Shown one piece after another: positions 1 through 8,235 of a DNA stretch of 64,000 nucleotides (position 1 is the first letter of the stretch; every line of letters begins with the position of its first letter). Made by a program: the position numbers and the translations under genes. Source of the DNA: Elizabethkingia bruuniana (lineage in GTDB: Bacteria; Bacteroidota; Bacteroidia; Flavobacteriales; Weeksellaceae); the NCBI RefSeq assembly GCF_002024805.1, contig NZ_CP014337.1:1550001-1614000 (forward strand), given 5' to 3'. The notes beneath the pieces were generated by a model, which searched no databases, had not been told where the DNA came from, and saw only the letters and a program-made list of their open reading frames with translations.

Positions 1-547
1 CTATAGCGGAGATAATAATAGCTTTAACCGGGGAAATACCTTTGTTAATGAGTCCTTTCTGTATAATACCTCTGAAAAGTATCTCTTCGAGTATCGGAGC
101 GAAAAAGCAAGTGGAAATTATCATTGTGGTTGGGTCTAATGATAATTTTTCAAAAATTTCAGTAAATTGTTTATACCATGTTCCCCAAAAACTTCCTGTT
201 GTTGGTAATAGTGTGGTTGTATATTCGGCAATAAATATTCCTCCTGTTATTAATGGGAAAATAAGCAAATAGGTAGAAAAAGGCGAAGTACGCATATTAA
301 AACTAAGCCTGCTTCCTGTAGGTTTTACAATAAGCTGATCGAATGCAAATATGCAACCCAGGAATACCAATATATAAAAAAATAGTGTGAAAAAATTTTC
401 ATTTATAGGGTTACTATGAAAAACTATTGTTTGTATTTGTATCCATGCGGCAACAACAAATTGCATAAACAAAAAAGTAACAGCCAAAAGTATACCTTCT
501 TTCCAGCCCACCTGATAATTTCTTCCGGGATGTAAATCTTTATCCAT
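1..547 (-). CDS. CPBP family intramembrane metalloprotease (partial)
   Basis: From an ATG at 547 the minus-strand frame stays open for 182 codons and leaves the window at base 1, so the C-terminus is missing. Three hydrophobic helices are visible (about residues 18-36, 52-70, 92-110). The motif LEEILFRGIIQKG places the paired glutamates at 154-155 and Arg at 159, the EExxxR signature of CPBP (Abi/Rce1-type) membrane proteases. The second metal-binding motif would lie beyond the edge. Members process prenylated proteins or act in bacteriocin self-immunity; nothing here tells which. It is divergent from prfC. Confidence 0.8.
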   Translation of the reverse strand, partial: MDKDLHPGRNYQVGWKEGILLAVTFLFMQFVVAAWIQIQTIVFHSNPINENFFTLFFYILVFLGCIFAFDQLIVKPTGSRLSFNMRTSPFSTYLLIFPLITGGIFIAEYTTTLLPTTGSFWGTWYKQFTEIFEKLSLDPTTMIISTCFFAPILEEILFRGIIQKGLINKGISPVKAIIISAI

Positions 548-564
548 TAAAATGATTTGAACAA

Positions 565-572
565 CAAAGATA
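565..572 (-). promoter_or_regulatory. -7 box of CPBP gene
   Basis: On the minus strand this reads TATCTTTG, matching the Bacteroidota -7 consensus TAnnTTTG, 17 bp before the ATG at 547. No clear TTG lies 19 bp further upstream, so the call rests on one element. Confidence 0.4.
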
Positions 573-659
573 ATGTTTGCGCTTCTTTTTTGCTAATGTC
601 ACAGTCTTTATTTACCACAGAAATGCAGAGTTATTGTGATTCTCTTATATCGGTTTTTG

Positions 660-692
660 TTATAAATAGGATTATAGTACTCCTATTTATAA
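660..692. repeat. 12-bp perfect palindrome, operator-like
   Basis: TTATAAATAGGA (660-671) is followed after 9 bp by its exact complement TCCTATTTATAA (681-692). It sits between the divergent CPBP and prfC genes, about 80 bp before prfC. There is no T-run, so an operator or cruciform is more likely than a terminator. Confidence 0.5.
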
Positions 693-770
693 TAGTAAGT
701 TTTATAATATAACAAGATCATTTGATTTGCTCGTAAAAAATCCCGATTTTTGCACTCATTAAAATTCAAT

Positions 771-2369
771 ATGTCGAACTTATTACAAGAAATACAAAAA
801 CGTAAAACCTTCGGGATTATCTCCCACCCCGATGCCGGGAAAACAACATTGACCGAAAAACTCTTACTTTTTGGAGGTGCTATCCAGGAAGCAGGAGCTG
901 TAAAAAGCAATAAAATTAAAAAAGGGGCTACTTCTGACTTTATGGAAATTGAACGTCAGAGAGGGATTTCCGTTGCAACTTCTGTTCTGGCATTTGAATA
1001 CAAAGATCATAAGATTAATATCCTGGATACTCCCGGACACAAGGATTTTGCTGAAGATACGTACCGTACACTTACTGCAGTAGATAGTGTAATTGTAGTA
1101 ATAGACGTTGCTAAAGGGGTTGAGGAGCAAACTGAGAAACTAGTTAAGGTTTGCCGTATGCGTAATATCCCAATGCTGGTTTTCATTAATAAATTAGACC
1201 GTGAAGGTAAAGACGCATTCGATTTGCTGGATGAAGTAGAACAAAAATTAGGACTTCACGTAACACCTCTTTCATGGCCAATTGGTATGGGTGCCGAGTT
1301 CCAGGGAATCTATAATATCTGGGAAAATAATATTCAGTTATTCTTAGAGGATAAAAAACAAAAAGTTGGTGAAGCTATAAAAATAGAAGATGTTAATGAT
1401 TCAACAGTAGACGAATTAGTTGGTGAAAAAGCTGCAAGTGCACTTCGTGAAGAAATTGAATTAACTACTTCTGTATATCCTGAGTTCGACCGCGAGGCGT
1501 ATATGAAAGGAGATCTTCAGCCAGTATTTTTTGGTTCTGCATTGAATAACTTTGGGGTAAGAGAACTTCTGGATGCATTTATAGAAATTGCACCAATGCC
1601 ACAGCCTAAAGAAAGTGATAAAAGAATTGTAGAGCCTGAAGAAGAAAAATTCAGTGGTTTTGTATTTAAGATTCACGCGAATATGGATCCTAAGCACCGT
1701 GACAGACTTGCTTTCGTAAAGATTGTATCGGGGACTTTCAAAAGAAATGAAAATTACCTGTTGGTAAGAGAAAATAAAAAAATGAAGTTTGCATCTCCGA
1801 ATGCATTCTTTGCAGATAAAAAAGAGATTGTAGACGAGAGTTTCCCGGGGGATATTGTTGGTCTGCATGATACCGGAAACTTCCGTATCGGAGATACACT
1901 AACAGCCGGAGAGGTAATGAGTTTCCGTGGTATTCCTTCTTTCTCGCCGGAACATTTCCGTTTTATTAACAACGATGATCCGTTAAAAGCAAAGCAGTTA
2001 GCAAAAGGTATAGACCAGTTAATGGATGAAGGTGTTGCGCAGCTGTTTACAATGGAAATGAACGGGCGTAAGATTATTGGTACTGTAGGTGCATTACAGT
2101 ATGAAGTTATTCAATACCGTCTGGAGCATGAATATGGTGCTAAATGCTCATATGAACCAATCAATATTCATAAAGCATGTTGGGTGGAAGCTGATGAGAA
2201 ATCTGATGAGTTTAAAGAATTTGCAAGACTGAGACAACGTTTCTTAGCCAGAGATAAGTATGATCAGCTGGTATTCTTAGCTGACTCGTCATTTACTATT
2301 ACAATGAATCAGGAAAAATTCCCAAATATCAAACTTCACTTTATCAGTGAATTTAGAAATGAGGATTAA
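771..2369 (+). CDS. prfC: peptide chain release factor 3
   Basis: RF3 is the GTPase that recycles RF1/RF2 from the ribosome after termination. The GTPase P-loop is SHPDAGKTTLTEK near residues 17-29, followed by RQRGISV (G2 region), DTPGHKDF (G3) and NKLDR (G4), and then the RF3-specific domains II and III. The protein is 532 aa, the usual size. A longer frame begins at an ATG at 750, but the ATG at 771 gives MSNLLQEIQKRKTFGII, which aligns with the E. coli start, so 771 is chosen. It stands alone, divergent from the CPBP gene and convergent with the GreA-like gene across a shared hairpin. Confidence 0.95.
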   Translation: MSNLLQEIQKRKTFGIISHPDAGKTTLTEKLLLFGGAIQEAGAVKSNKIKKGATSDFMEIERQRGISVATSVLAFEYKDHKINILDTPGHKDFAEDTYRTLTAVDSVIVVIDVAKGVEEQTEKLVKVCRMRNIPMLVFINKLDREGKDAFDLLDEVEQKLGLHVTPLSWPIGMGAEFQGIYNIWENNIQLFLEDKKQKVGEAIKIEDVNDSTVDELVGEKAASALREEIELTTSVYPEFDREAYMKGDLQPVFFGSALNNFGVRELLDAFIEIAPMPQPKESDKRIVEPEEEKFSGFVFKIHANMDPKHRDRLAFVKIVSGTFKRNENYLLVRENKKMKFASPNAFFADKKEIVDESFPGDIVGLHDTGNFRIGDTLTAGEVMSFRGIPSFSPEHFRFINNDDPLKAKQLAKGIDQLMDEGVAQLFTMEMNGRKIIGTVGALQYEVIQYRLEHEYGAKCSYEPINIHKACWVEADEKSDEFKEFARLRQRFLARDKYDQLVFLADSSFTITMNQEKFPNIKLHFISEFRNED

Positions 2370-2374
2370 GTATA

Positions 2375-2397
2375 AAGGCTGGCAAATTGCCAGCCTT
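2375..2397. terminator. bidirectional terminator
   Basis: A 10-bp perfect stem (AAGGCTGGCA / TGCCAGCCTT) with a 3-nt loop lies between convergent prfC and the GreA-like gene. T- and A-rich flanks on both sides allow use in both directions. Confidence 0.8.
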
Positions 2398-2404
2398 ATT
2401 TATT

Positions 2405-2785
2405 TTAGTTTTCGAAAGGTTCAACTTTCAGAATTTCTATTTTCCTTTCACCGTCTACAAACGGCCATTCTATAATATCTCCTACCTTATACCCCACTGT
2501 AGCTAAAGCAATATCCGAAAGTATAGAATATTTATTCTTTTGAGGTTTCGCTTTTGTGGAAGGCACAAAAATGTATTCTTTTTCTGTATCTGCAGTATGA
2601 TCTTTTATAACAACTCTTCTGTTAACTGTTACAACTTCCTTCGGGAGATCTCTTCTAAGTACTTGTTTAGCGGTTTTTAGTTCATTTGCTAATCTTATCT
2701 CCTGCTCTGGTGTTACTCTTTTTCTTCTTAATTGATCCTTGATTACATCGTATATTCCGGTTGTTACAATAATATGTTCTGACAT
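2405..2785 (-). CDS. GreA/GreB-family elongation factor-like protein
   Basis: At 126 aa this is shorter than GreA (about 158 aa). The N-terminal half is charged and probably helical (LRRKRVTPEQEIRLANELK). The C-terminal half reads as the FKBP-like Gre C-terminal domain, with the YSILSDIALATVGYKVGDII core and a terminal basic-acidic strand. The acidic tip seen in true GreA hairpins is not obvious, so it may bind RNA polymerase without cleavage activity, as Rnk-type relatives do. The family assignment is fairly sure; the function is inferred. Its 5' region holds two stem-loops. Confidence 0.7.
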   Translation of the reverse strand: MSEHIIVTTGIYDVIKDQLRRKRVTPEQEIRLANELKTAKQVLRRDLPKEVVTVNRRVVIKDHTADTEKEYIFVPSTKAKPQKNKYSILSDIALATVGYKVGDIIEWPFVDGERKIEILKVEPFEN

Positions 2786-2841
2786 TTTTCTTAAAATTAA
2801 TAGGTTTAATTGGTGGTGTATACTTTGTTATAGCCCGGAAT

Positions 2842-2886
2842 CCGGATAAATTGTATGCTGTAATTTATCCGGTGTAGAAATACACC
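2842..2886. other. two adjacent stem-loops upstream of Gre-like gene
   Basis: CCGGATAAATT (2842-2852) pairs with AATTTATCCGG (2862-2872) over a 9-nt loop, and GGTGTA pairs with TACACC (2871-2886) over a tetraloop, overlapping by two bases. Both lie 57-101 bp before the start of the minus-strand Gre-like gene. They could be operators or a structured leader. The rest of the 327-bp gap (2786-3112) holds only the hairpin at 2921. Confidence 0.4.
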
Positions 2887-2920
2887 AAAATAGAATTGAA
2901 TTGTAAAAATAAAGAGATAG

Positions 2921-2946
2921 CCCTGCTCCGAACTTCGGCAGGGATT
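2921..2946 (-). terminator. possible terminator of the 3.1-6.0 kb run
   Basis: CCCTGC and GCAGGG form a hairpin with extra CG pairs inside. On the minus strand it is followed by CTATCTCTTTATTTTT. It lies about 170 bp after the stop of the secreted-protein gene ending at 3113, which makes the link uncertain. Confidence 0.4.
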
Positions 2947-3112
2947 AATGAATAAACTCCTTGGAGTTTTGTAAGAATTTGTCGTCGTGAAGATATGTAA
3001 GGATTACAATACCAAAACAACTCTGAAGCTGATTAGAAAAGTTCATTTCAATATTCTTCGATATCAAAGACTAAGTTATGGCTTTTAAATATGATATCCA
3101 AATATGATGTTA

Positions 3113-3685
3113 CTAATAAAAATAATTGCTTCTGTAAGGCTCAAAATTTCTAAGATTAGGAAGAGGTCTTATTTTAACAATTTTATCCTCTTCACTTTCT
3201 GTTTGCCCGGTTTCGTAATTGGACAATTTACTAATATATCTGCCGGTAGAAAGATTGAACTCTACATCAGTAATATGCCCTTGTCCGTCGGATACACCAT
3301 AGCTGAAGCCAATTAATTCGAATCCATTATTCTGATACCTGAAAATATGTTTAGATTGTCCTCTAAGGAAACTGTAATTGATATGTACTGTTCCTTTTAT
3401 AATCTCAATCTTTTCCAGATTATCTCCGGTTCCGTGCTGTGAAGCCTCAATAGCATTTTCTGTGCTTACTATAAGCTTTTTGTTACCCTCTTTATCCAGA
3501 AAGTAAATTTCAAGAATATAATTGGTTACGTCACCATTCTTTCCAGCCTTTACAATGGCCAAATCAGGAATACCATCTTTATTAAGATCGCCTTTTACAG
3601 TTTGATGGATAACTGTTTTTTGCTGGCTATATAAAATTCCGGCAAAAAAAATAAAGAATAGATGTATAACAAATTTGCTGTACAT
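3113..3685 (-). CDS. secreted protein with an FG-GAP/EF-hand-like motif
   Basis: This 190-aa protein begins with a clear signal peptide (FVIHLFFIFFAGILYS, cleavage near QQ at 21). Directly after it comes GDLNKDGIPDLAIVKAG, a D-x-N/D-x-D-G calcium-loop pattern of the kind found in VCBS/FG-GAP and dockerin-like repeats, here as a single copy. The remainder is beta-rich and not recognised. The start is 11 bp from the stop of the AI-2E-family permease, so the two are probably cotranscribed. Its role is unknown; a periplasmic or surface location is inferred from the signal peptide. Confidence 0.65.
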   Translation of the reverse strand: MYSKFVIHLFFIFFAGILYSQQKTVIHQTVKGDLNKDGIPDLAIVKAGKNGDVTNYILEIYFLDKEGNKKLIVSTENAIEASQHGTGDNLEKIEIIKGTVHINYSFLRGQSKHIFRYQNNGFELIGFSYGVSDGQGHITDVEFNLSTGRYISKLSNYETGQTESEEDKIVKIRPLPNLRNFEPYRSNYFY

Positions 3686-3696
3686 AGAAGTTTCAT

Positions 3697-4821
3697 TTAT
3701 TTTTCTATTTCCATTTCTGTCTCATCTTCTTCAATTGGCAAAAGCTCTTCTTTTCCATATTCTTTTGCATCGTCATCATCCCCCATTAGATAGCCCCAAG
3801 GTTTCAGGTCCTCTACTCTGTCGAAAATAATTTTTGCAATCGCCATAATCGGAATTGTTAGGAACATTCCCATAACGCCCCATATGCTTTCCCCTACTAT
3901 GAGTCCAATAATTACAATAAGTGAATTTAGCTTAACCTGTGATCCTACAATTTTAGGCATGATAATGTTTCCGTCTACTGCATGTACGGCAACCATACCT
4001 ACTAAAACCCATAATACATTGGCAGCTGAGGAAGTTGCAAAAGTCACGAAAATACCTAGTACAGTAGCTATCAAAATCCCCAGATATGGTAATACATTGA
4101 ATATTCCGGTGATAATAGCCAAAAGAAAATTATACTTTATTCCGATAATAGTATAAGCTATAAAAGATAAAATAGTTACCAGAACCATTTGTATAATAAG
4201 GCCTATCAGGTATTTTTTCACCATATACTGGATACTGTTTACAACATCCATTACTACAGCTTTGTGCTTGTCTGCAAAACACATAATGATAAAGCGGACC
4301 ATTTGTCTCCGGTATATCAGAATAAATAAAGTAAACAAGAATGTAAGACCAATCAACATCAGAATATAGGTGATTGACTTTAGCATTTTTTCAACAATAA
4401 CTGTCCCGGTACTTAATGATTTTTGTGCAAGATCATTGATATATGTAAGCTGCTTGTGCTTTTGTACTCCAAATTTATGAGCAATCCAATCCTGGATACT
4501 ATCAAAAGCTACCGTAATCTGTTTCTGAAAAGCAGGCCAATCCTCTGAAAAACTAGTAGTTTGTACACCTATAAGATATAGTATAAGTCCTATCAGGGCT
4601 AATCCTAATACACTTACTACAATGGCGGATATAGAACGGTTAAATCGTAGTTTTTTCTCCAGAAAGTTGCATACAGGTACAAGTAATATTGCAAATAACA
4701 ATCCCATAATCATAGGAATGATTAAATCTTGCCCCTGAATAGCCAGGTACCCCAAGATCATTATGCTAATAAGTACTGAAGCCAGTTTTAGATAAAACGG
4801 CCATGATAAAAATGCCTTCAT
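3697..4821 (-). CDS. AI-2E family transporter (UPF0118/PerM-like)
   Basis: The 374-aa protein has about eight hydrophobic helices: a pair at the N-terminus, a long soluble loop with SFSEDWPAFQKQITVAF, then a C-terminal cluster including the conserved-looking segment GIFNVLPYLGILIATVLGI and IIGLIVGESIWGVMGMFLT. This is the layout of the AI-2E/PerM permease family, whose members export autoinducer-2 or act as Na+/H+ antiporters. The actual substrate cannot be read. The tail is strongly acidic (DDDDAKEYGKEELLPIEEDE). It follows the methylase gene by 47 bp. Confidence 0.85.
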   Translation of the reverse strand: MKAFLSWPFYLKLASVLISIMILGYLAIQGQDLIIPMIMGLLFAILLVPVCNFLEKKLRFNRSISAIVVSVLGLALIGLILYLIGVQTTSFSEDWPAFQKQITVAFDSIQDWIAHKFGVQKHKQLTYINDLAQKSLSTGTVIVEKMLKSITYILMLIGLTFLFTLFILIYRRQMVRFIIMCFADKHKAVVMDVVNSIQYMVKKYLIGLIIQMVLVTILSFIAYTIIGIKYNFLLAIITGIFNVLPYLGILIATVLGIFVTFATSSAANVLWVLVGMVAVHAVDGNIIMPKIVGSQVKLNSLIVIIGLIVGESIWGVMGMFLTIPIMAIAKIIFDRVEDLKPWGYLMGDDDDAKEYGKEELLPIEEDETEMEIEK

Positions 4822-4868
4822 ACACAGAAAATAATGACTAAAGGTAAAAAAAGTTTAGCTGAAACGGC

Positions 4869-5567
4869 CTATTTTCCTAAAACAAAAATAGCGGGAATCT
4901 TATGCAGATCGGTTTTAGCGTTTTTCCAATCGTTAATACTCTGGGTTTTAATAAACTCTCCTTCCGGGTCATTAATATTGGCAGCTACAGAAAGTAGTGT
5001 TTTACCATTTAGAGTTTTGGTAAGTTCTTCTAGTAGCTGGTTGTTACGGTATGGAGTTTCCATGAAAATCTGAGTATAACCTGTCTTCTGAACAAGTGAT
5101 TCCAAATGAAGGATTTGCTTTCTTTTCTCTCCTTTATCTATAGGTAAATAACCATGGAAAGTAAATTGCTGTCCATTAAATCCACTAGAAATTAAGGCTA
5201 GTATAATAGAACTTGGCCCGTTTACAGGGACTACTTTTATATTATTACGATGTGCCCATGCTACCATTATATTTCCGGGATCCGCAATGCAAGGCAAACC
5301 AGCTTCAGATAACAGGCAAAAGTCCTGTCCTTTCTTCATAAGTTCCTGAGCTTCCTTTAGGTCTGCAGTTTCAGAGTATTTATCAAGTAAAAACAGTTTT
5401 AAGTCAGACTGCTTTTTTTCAGGTGCAAAGAATTTAATGACCTTACGGGCTGTTTTTTCATTTTCTACAAAGAAATAATCGGTTTGCAGGATATATTCTT
5501 TGATTGCTGAGCCAAAATGTTCTACAGGTGTATTTTCCGAAAGATATGCAGGTAGTAAGAAAAGCAT
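4869..5567 (-). CDS. RsmI-like SAM-dependent methyltransferase
   Basis: This tetrapyrrole-methylase fold protein contains LLSEAGLPCIADPGNIMV and VPVNGPSSIILALISSGF, the GxPxIxDPG and GPSA/S-type motifs of the RsmI family that methylates C1402 ribose of 16S rRNA. At 232 aa it is shorter than E. coli RsmI (286 aa) and lacks the C-terminal helical domain, a form common in Bacteroidota alongside a full-length RsmI. The exact substrate is therefore open. It starts 11 bp after the phosphatase gene stop (5579) on the same strand. Confidence 0.8.
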   Translation of the reverse strand: MLFLLPAYLSENTPVEHFGSAIKEYILQTDYFFVENEKTARKVIKFFAPEKKQSDLKLFLLDKYSETADLKEAQELMKKGQDFCLLSEAGLPCIADPGNIMVAWAHRNNIKVVPVNGPSSIILALISSGFNGQQFTFHGYLPIDKGEKRKQILHLESLVQKTGYTQIFMETPYRNNQLLEELTKTLNGKTLLSVAANINDPEGEFIKTQSINDWKNAKTDLHKIPAIFVLGK

Positions 5568-5578
5568 TAGTTCTGTTT

Positions 5579-6028
5579 TTATTCTGAGAGTTGAGATTTT
5601 ATAATATCACAGGCTTTGTTCAGTAACTGAAATACATCTTCAAAATCCTGCTGATTTCCCCAATATGGATCGGGAACTTCGGTTTTGTTGTTATCATGAA
5701 GAACATCGAGTATCAAAGATATTTTTTGTCTTTGCTCTTCATTTTTAGCCATGGAAGATACGTCTTTTAGATTATTACGGTCCATACAATATATTCTATC
5801 AAAAGACTCTAAATCTTTGGGCTGAATGAGACGGGAACGCTGTTTGGAAATATCTATATTGTGTAAAGCCGCAGTTTTCACAGAACGTTTATCAGGATGA
5901 TTGCCTTCATGCATAGCTATTGTTCCGGCGCTGTCTACTATATAATGATCCGGAAGTTTAGATTTTAGAATTCCTTCAGCTAAAGGAGACCGGCAAATAT
6001 TGCCCAGGCAGACCATTAGAATTTTCAT
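5579..6028 (-). CDS. low-molecular-weight protein tyrosine phosphatase
   Basis: The P-loop VCLGNICRSP puts the nucleophile at Cys7 with Cys12, Arg13 and Ser14. The general acid is Asp120 in VPDPYWG, the DPY motif of this family. Length 149 aa is normal. It removes phosphate from tyrosine in cytoplasmic proteins; in other bacteria such enzymes regulate exopolysaccharide export, but no tyrosine kinase gene lies nearby. It heads the run with the RsmI-like, AI-2E-type and secreted-protein genes. Confidence 0.9.
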   Translation of the reverse strand: MKILMVCLGNICRSPLAEGILKSKLPDHYIVDSAGTIAMHEGNHPDKRSVKTAALHNIDISKQRSRLIQPKDLESFDRIYCMDRNNLKDVSSMAKNEEQRQKISLILDVLHDNNKTEVPDPYWGNQQDFEDVFQLLNKACDIIKSQLSE

Positions 6029-6055
6029 GCTAGTATAGTTTACAGAAGAAAATAT

Positions 6056-6080
6056 ACAGTTTACCGTAAAAGTAAACTGT
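6056..6080 (-). terminator. dnaA terminator candidate
   Basis: ACAGTTTAC (6056-6064) pairs perfectly with GTAAACTGT (6072-6080). On the minus strand it is followed by ATATTTTCTTC. It lies between the dnaA stop and the phosphatase start. Confidence 0.5.
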
Positions 6081-6093
6081 CAGTTAATAGCTA

Positions 6094-7548
6094 TTATTCA
6101 AATATCTTATCCTTGATTTCTTTAATGAATTTCTTCATTTCCTTATCCACTTTTGCAACGTCACGGATTGTATCACAAGCATACATTACAGTTGAATGGT
6201 CTTTGCCACCCATCTCTTCACCGATCTTTGTAAAAGTAGCATTGGTATATTCTTTAGCAAAATACATAGCCAGCTGACGAGGTAATGCTACCTCACGTTT
6301 TCTGGTTTTGGATAGTAGTCTGTCTTTTTGAAGACCAAAATATTTACATACTACATCCTGAATATAAGCGATATTTATTGTCTTTTTCTGATTAGCAGCA
6401 ATCTTACTAATTGTATCTTTCAACAATCCGATTGTCAGTTCAGACTTAACAATCATTGAGTGTGCTATAACCGAATTGATAATACCAATAAGCTCTCTTA
6501 CATTAGAATTAACTTCTGTTGCAAGGTAGTCTATAAGCTCATTGTCCAGTACAATACCATCACGGTGTAATTTGTTTACAACGATTTTCTTTCTGGTATC
6601 GTAATCCGGCGATTTGATCTCTGCAGATAATCCCCACTTGAATCGGGAAACAATTCTTTCCTGAATATCCTGAATGTCAGCAGGTGCTTTATCCGATGTT
6701 AGGATAATCTGCTTACCATTTTGGTGAAGATGATCGAAAATATGGAAGAACATATCCTGTGTTGCAACTTTGCTTGATAAGAACTGAACATCGTCGATAA
6801 TCCATACATCTATCATCTGATAGAAGTTGGCAAAGTCTGTTTTGTTCTGAGCTTTTGCTGCGGATACGAACTGCTGAATAAACTTTTCGGAAGATACATA
6901 TAGTACCACTTTTTCCGGATAAAGATTCTTAACCTCCAGTCCGATTGCATGTGCAATGTGGGTTTTTCCTACCCCAACACCACCGTGAAGGAATAAAGGG
7001 TTAAAGGATGTTGCTCCTGGTCTTTTAGCAATAGTTCTTGCTACTGTAGAAGCGAATTTATTGCTCTCTCCTTCTATAAAGTTATCAAAAGATAATGAAG
7101 GATTCAGCTGGCTGTCTATATTAACTTTCTTAATTCCCGGAACTACAAATGGATTTACTACATTCTGAGCGTAAGCAGGGTTTCTTACTTCCTGAGGCCT
7201 TGGTGTCTGGATAGACTGACCTTTCATCTGTATAGTTACTGGCGGAACTTTTCCTACCGGTTTGTTCTCCATTACAGAATACCAAAGCTTTACACCTTTA
7301 CCGATGTTTTTCTTTAAAGCTGCTGAAAGAAGAGATAGGTAATTATCTTCAATATATTCACGATAGAAATCACTTGGAACCTGTAATGTAAGGTTCTTTT
7401 CTAATAAAGAAACAGGCTTTACTTTTGAAAAGAGTAAATCGAAGGAATCGTCTAATTTATTAACACCTTCTTTTTCCTCAATAGAATTGAGATTATCCCT
7501 CATAAAGCTGAGGCAATTGTCCCAAATCAAAGTAATGTTCTGCTCCAT
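6094..7548 (-). CDS. dnaA: chromosomal replication initiator DnaA
   Basis: The 484-aa protein shows the full DnaA layout: an N-terminal DnaB-interaction domain (1-90), a variable linker (100-140), the AAA+ domain with Walker A GGVGVGKTH at 189-197 and Walker B VWIIDDVQFL, sensor SDKAPADI, and the C-terminal domain IV ending in GGKDHSTVMYACDTI, the DnaA-box recognition signature. It opens replication at oriC. I saw no TTATCCACA-type box cluster in the 128 bp upstream or near the gene, so oriC is probably not adjacent. The minus-strand promoter is not obvious. Confidence 0.97.
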   Translation of the reverse strand: MEQNITLIWDNCLSFMRDNLNSIEEKEGVNKLDDSFDLLFSKVKPVSLLEKNLTLQVPSDFYREYIEDNYLSLLSAALKKNIGKGVKLWYSVMENKPVGKVPPVTIQMKGQSIQTPRPQEVRNPAYAQNVVNPFVVPGIKKVNIDSQLNPSLSFDNFIEGESNKFASTVARTIAKRPGATSFNPLFLHGGVGVGKTHIAHAIGLEVKNLYPEKVVLYVSSEKFIQQFVSAAKAQNKTDFANFYQMIDVWIIDDVQFLSSKVATQDMFFHIFDHLHQNGKQIILTSDKAPADIQDIQERIVSRFKWGLSAEIKSPDYDTRKKIVVNKLHRDGIVLDNELIDYLATEVNSNVRELIGIINSVIAHSMIVKSELTIGLLKDTISKIAANQKKTINIAYIQDVVCKYFGLQKDRLLSKTRKREVALPRQLAMYFAKEYTNATFTKIGEEMGGKDHSTVMYACDTIRDVAKVDKEMKKFIKEIKDKIFE

Positions 7549-7624
7549 AGAAAGATAGTAGTTTTTGCGTCTTGAAAATAACAGGATGACAAATATGAAA
7601 ATTAAAATTAGTAAAAAAAAATAT

Positions 7625-7654
7625 TTGACTCTTGCTTATTAAAAAATATATTTG
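7625..7654 (+). promoter_or_regulatory. promoter TTG-N19-TATATTTG
   Basis: TTG at 7625-7627 and TATATTTG at 7647-7654 are separated by exactly 19 bp, a full match to the Bacteroidota -33/-7 consensus, 22 bp before the thioesterase ATG. Confidence 0.75.
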
Positions 7655-7676
7655 TAAGTATAGATAAAGACTTAAA

Positions 7677-8081
7677 ATGATTAGTACAACTTGCAGATTA
7701 AGAGTTAGATACGCTGAAACTGACCCCATGAAATATGTATACTATGGTAATTATGCTACCTATTTTGAGGTGGCTCGTGTGGAACTTTTTCGGGGTATTG
7801 GAATGTCATATGATGAGATTGAAAAACGAGGAATTTGGCTTCCTGTTTCAGAGTATAATATTAAATATCTGAAGCCAGCTCTTTATGATCAGGAACTTAG
7901 GATTGAAGTAAAGGTAAAAGAGCGCCCGGGAGTGAGGATTATTTTCGATTATGAAATATATAATGAAGAGGGTGAAAAGTTGACAGAGGCATCCACTACT
8001 CTTTTCTTTTTGGATGCAAAAAAAAATAAAGTTGTAAAGTGTCCGGACTGGTTAATGGAACTTATAGATAAACACTTTTAG
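7677..8081 (+). CDS. acyl-CoA thioesterase, YbgC/4HBT type
   Basis: This 134-aa hot-dog fold protein has the active-site region RYAETDPMKYVYYGNYATYF near residues 10-29, where Asp is the catalytic residue of the YbgC/4-hydroxybenzoyl-CoA thioesterase class, followed by LPVSEYNIKYLKPALYDQEL and a C-terminal strand pair. It hydrolyses acyl-CoA thioesters in the cytoplasm; chain preference cannot be read. It has its own strong promoter, is divergent from dnaA, and ends into the palindromic repeat at 8091. Confidence 0.85.
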   Translation: MISTTCRLRVRYAETDPMKYVYYGNYATYFEVARVELFRGIGMSYDEIEKRGIWLPVSEYNIKYLKPALYDQELRIEVKVKERPGVRIIFDYEIYNEEGEKLTEASTTLFFLDAKKNKVVKCPDWLMELIDKHF

Positions 8082-8090
8082 CTACCAAAT

Positions 8091-8234
8091 AAAAAAAGAG
8101 GTTGTCTCAAAAGATGTTATGTTGAGCTTAGTCGAAACACTTTCATTAATAAAGCACTAATTAGTCAAAAGATCCTTCGACAGGCTCAGGATGACAAAGA
8201 ATAATACTTTTGGTTTTGAGACAACCTTTTTTAT
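8091..8234. repeat. nested palindromic element between convergent genes
   Basis: The outer arms GTTGTCTCAAAA (8101-8112) and TTTTGAGACAAC (8214-8225) are exact complements, extended by A-tract and T-tract. Inside, GAGC-tta-GTCGAA (8124-8136) faces TTCGAC-ag-GCTC (8177-8188). The element spans the gap between the convergent thioesterase and pepE genes and may serve as terminator for both. The inner motif with CCTTCGACAGGCTCAGGATGA resembles dispersed repeats I recall from Bacteroidota, but copy number could not be checked. Confidence 0.6.
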
Positions 8235-8235
8235 T

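Noticed and set aside
1461-1868. 135-codon minus-strand frame inside prfC
   Set aside because: It is fully inside a conserved gene and its translation has no domain-like composition.
7549-7676. oriC next to dnaA
   Set aside because: The gap is AT-rich but has no cluster of TTATCCACA-like boxes; AT-richness is ordinary here and a single promoter explains it.
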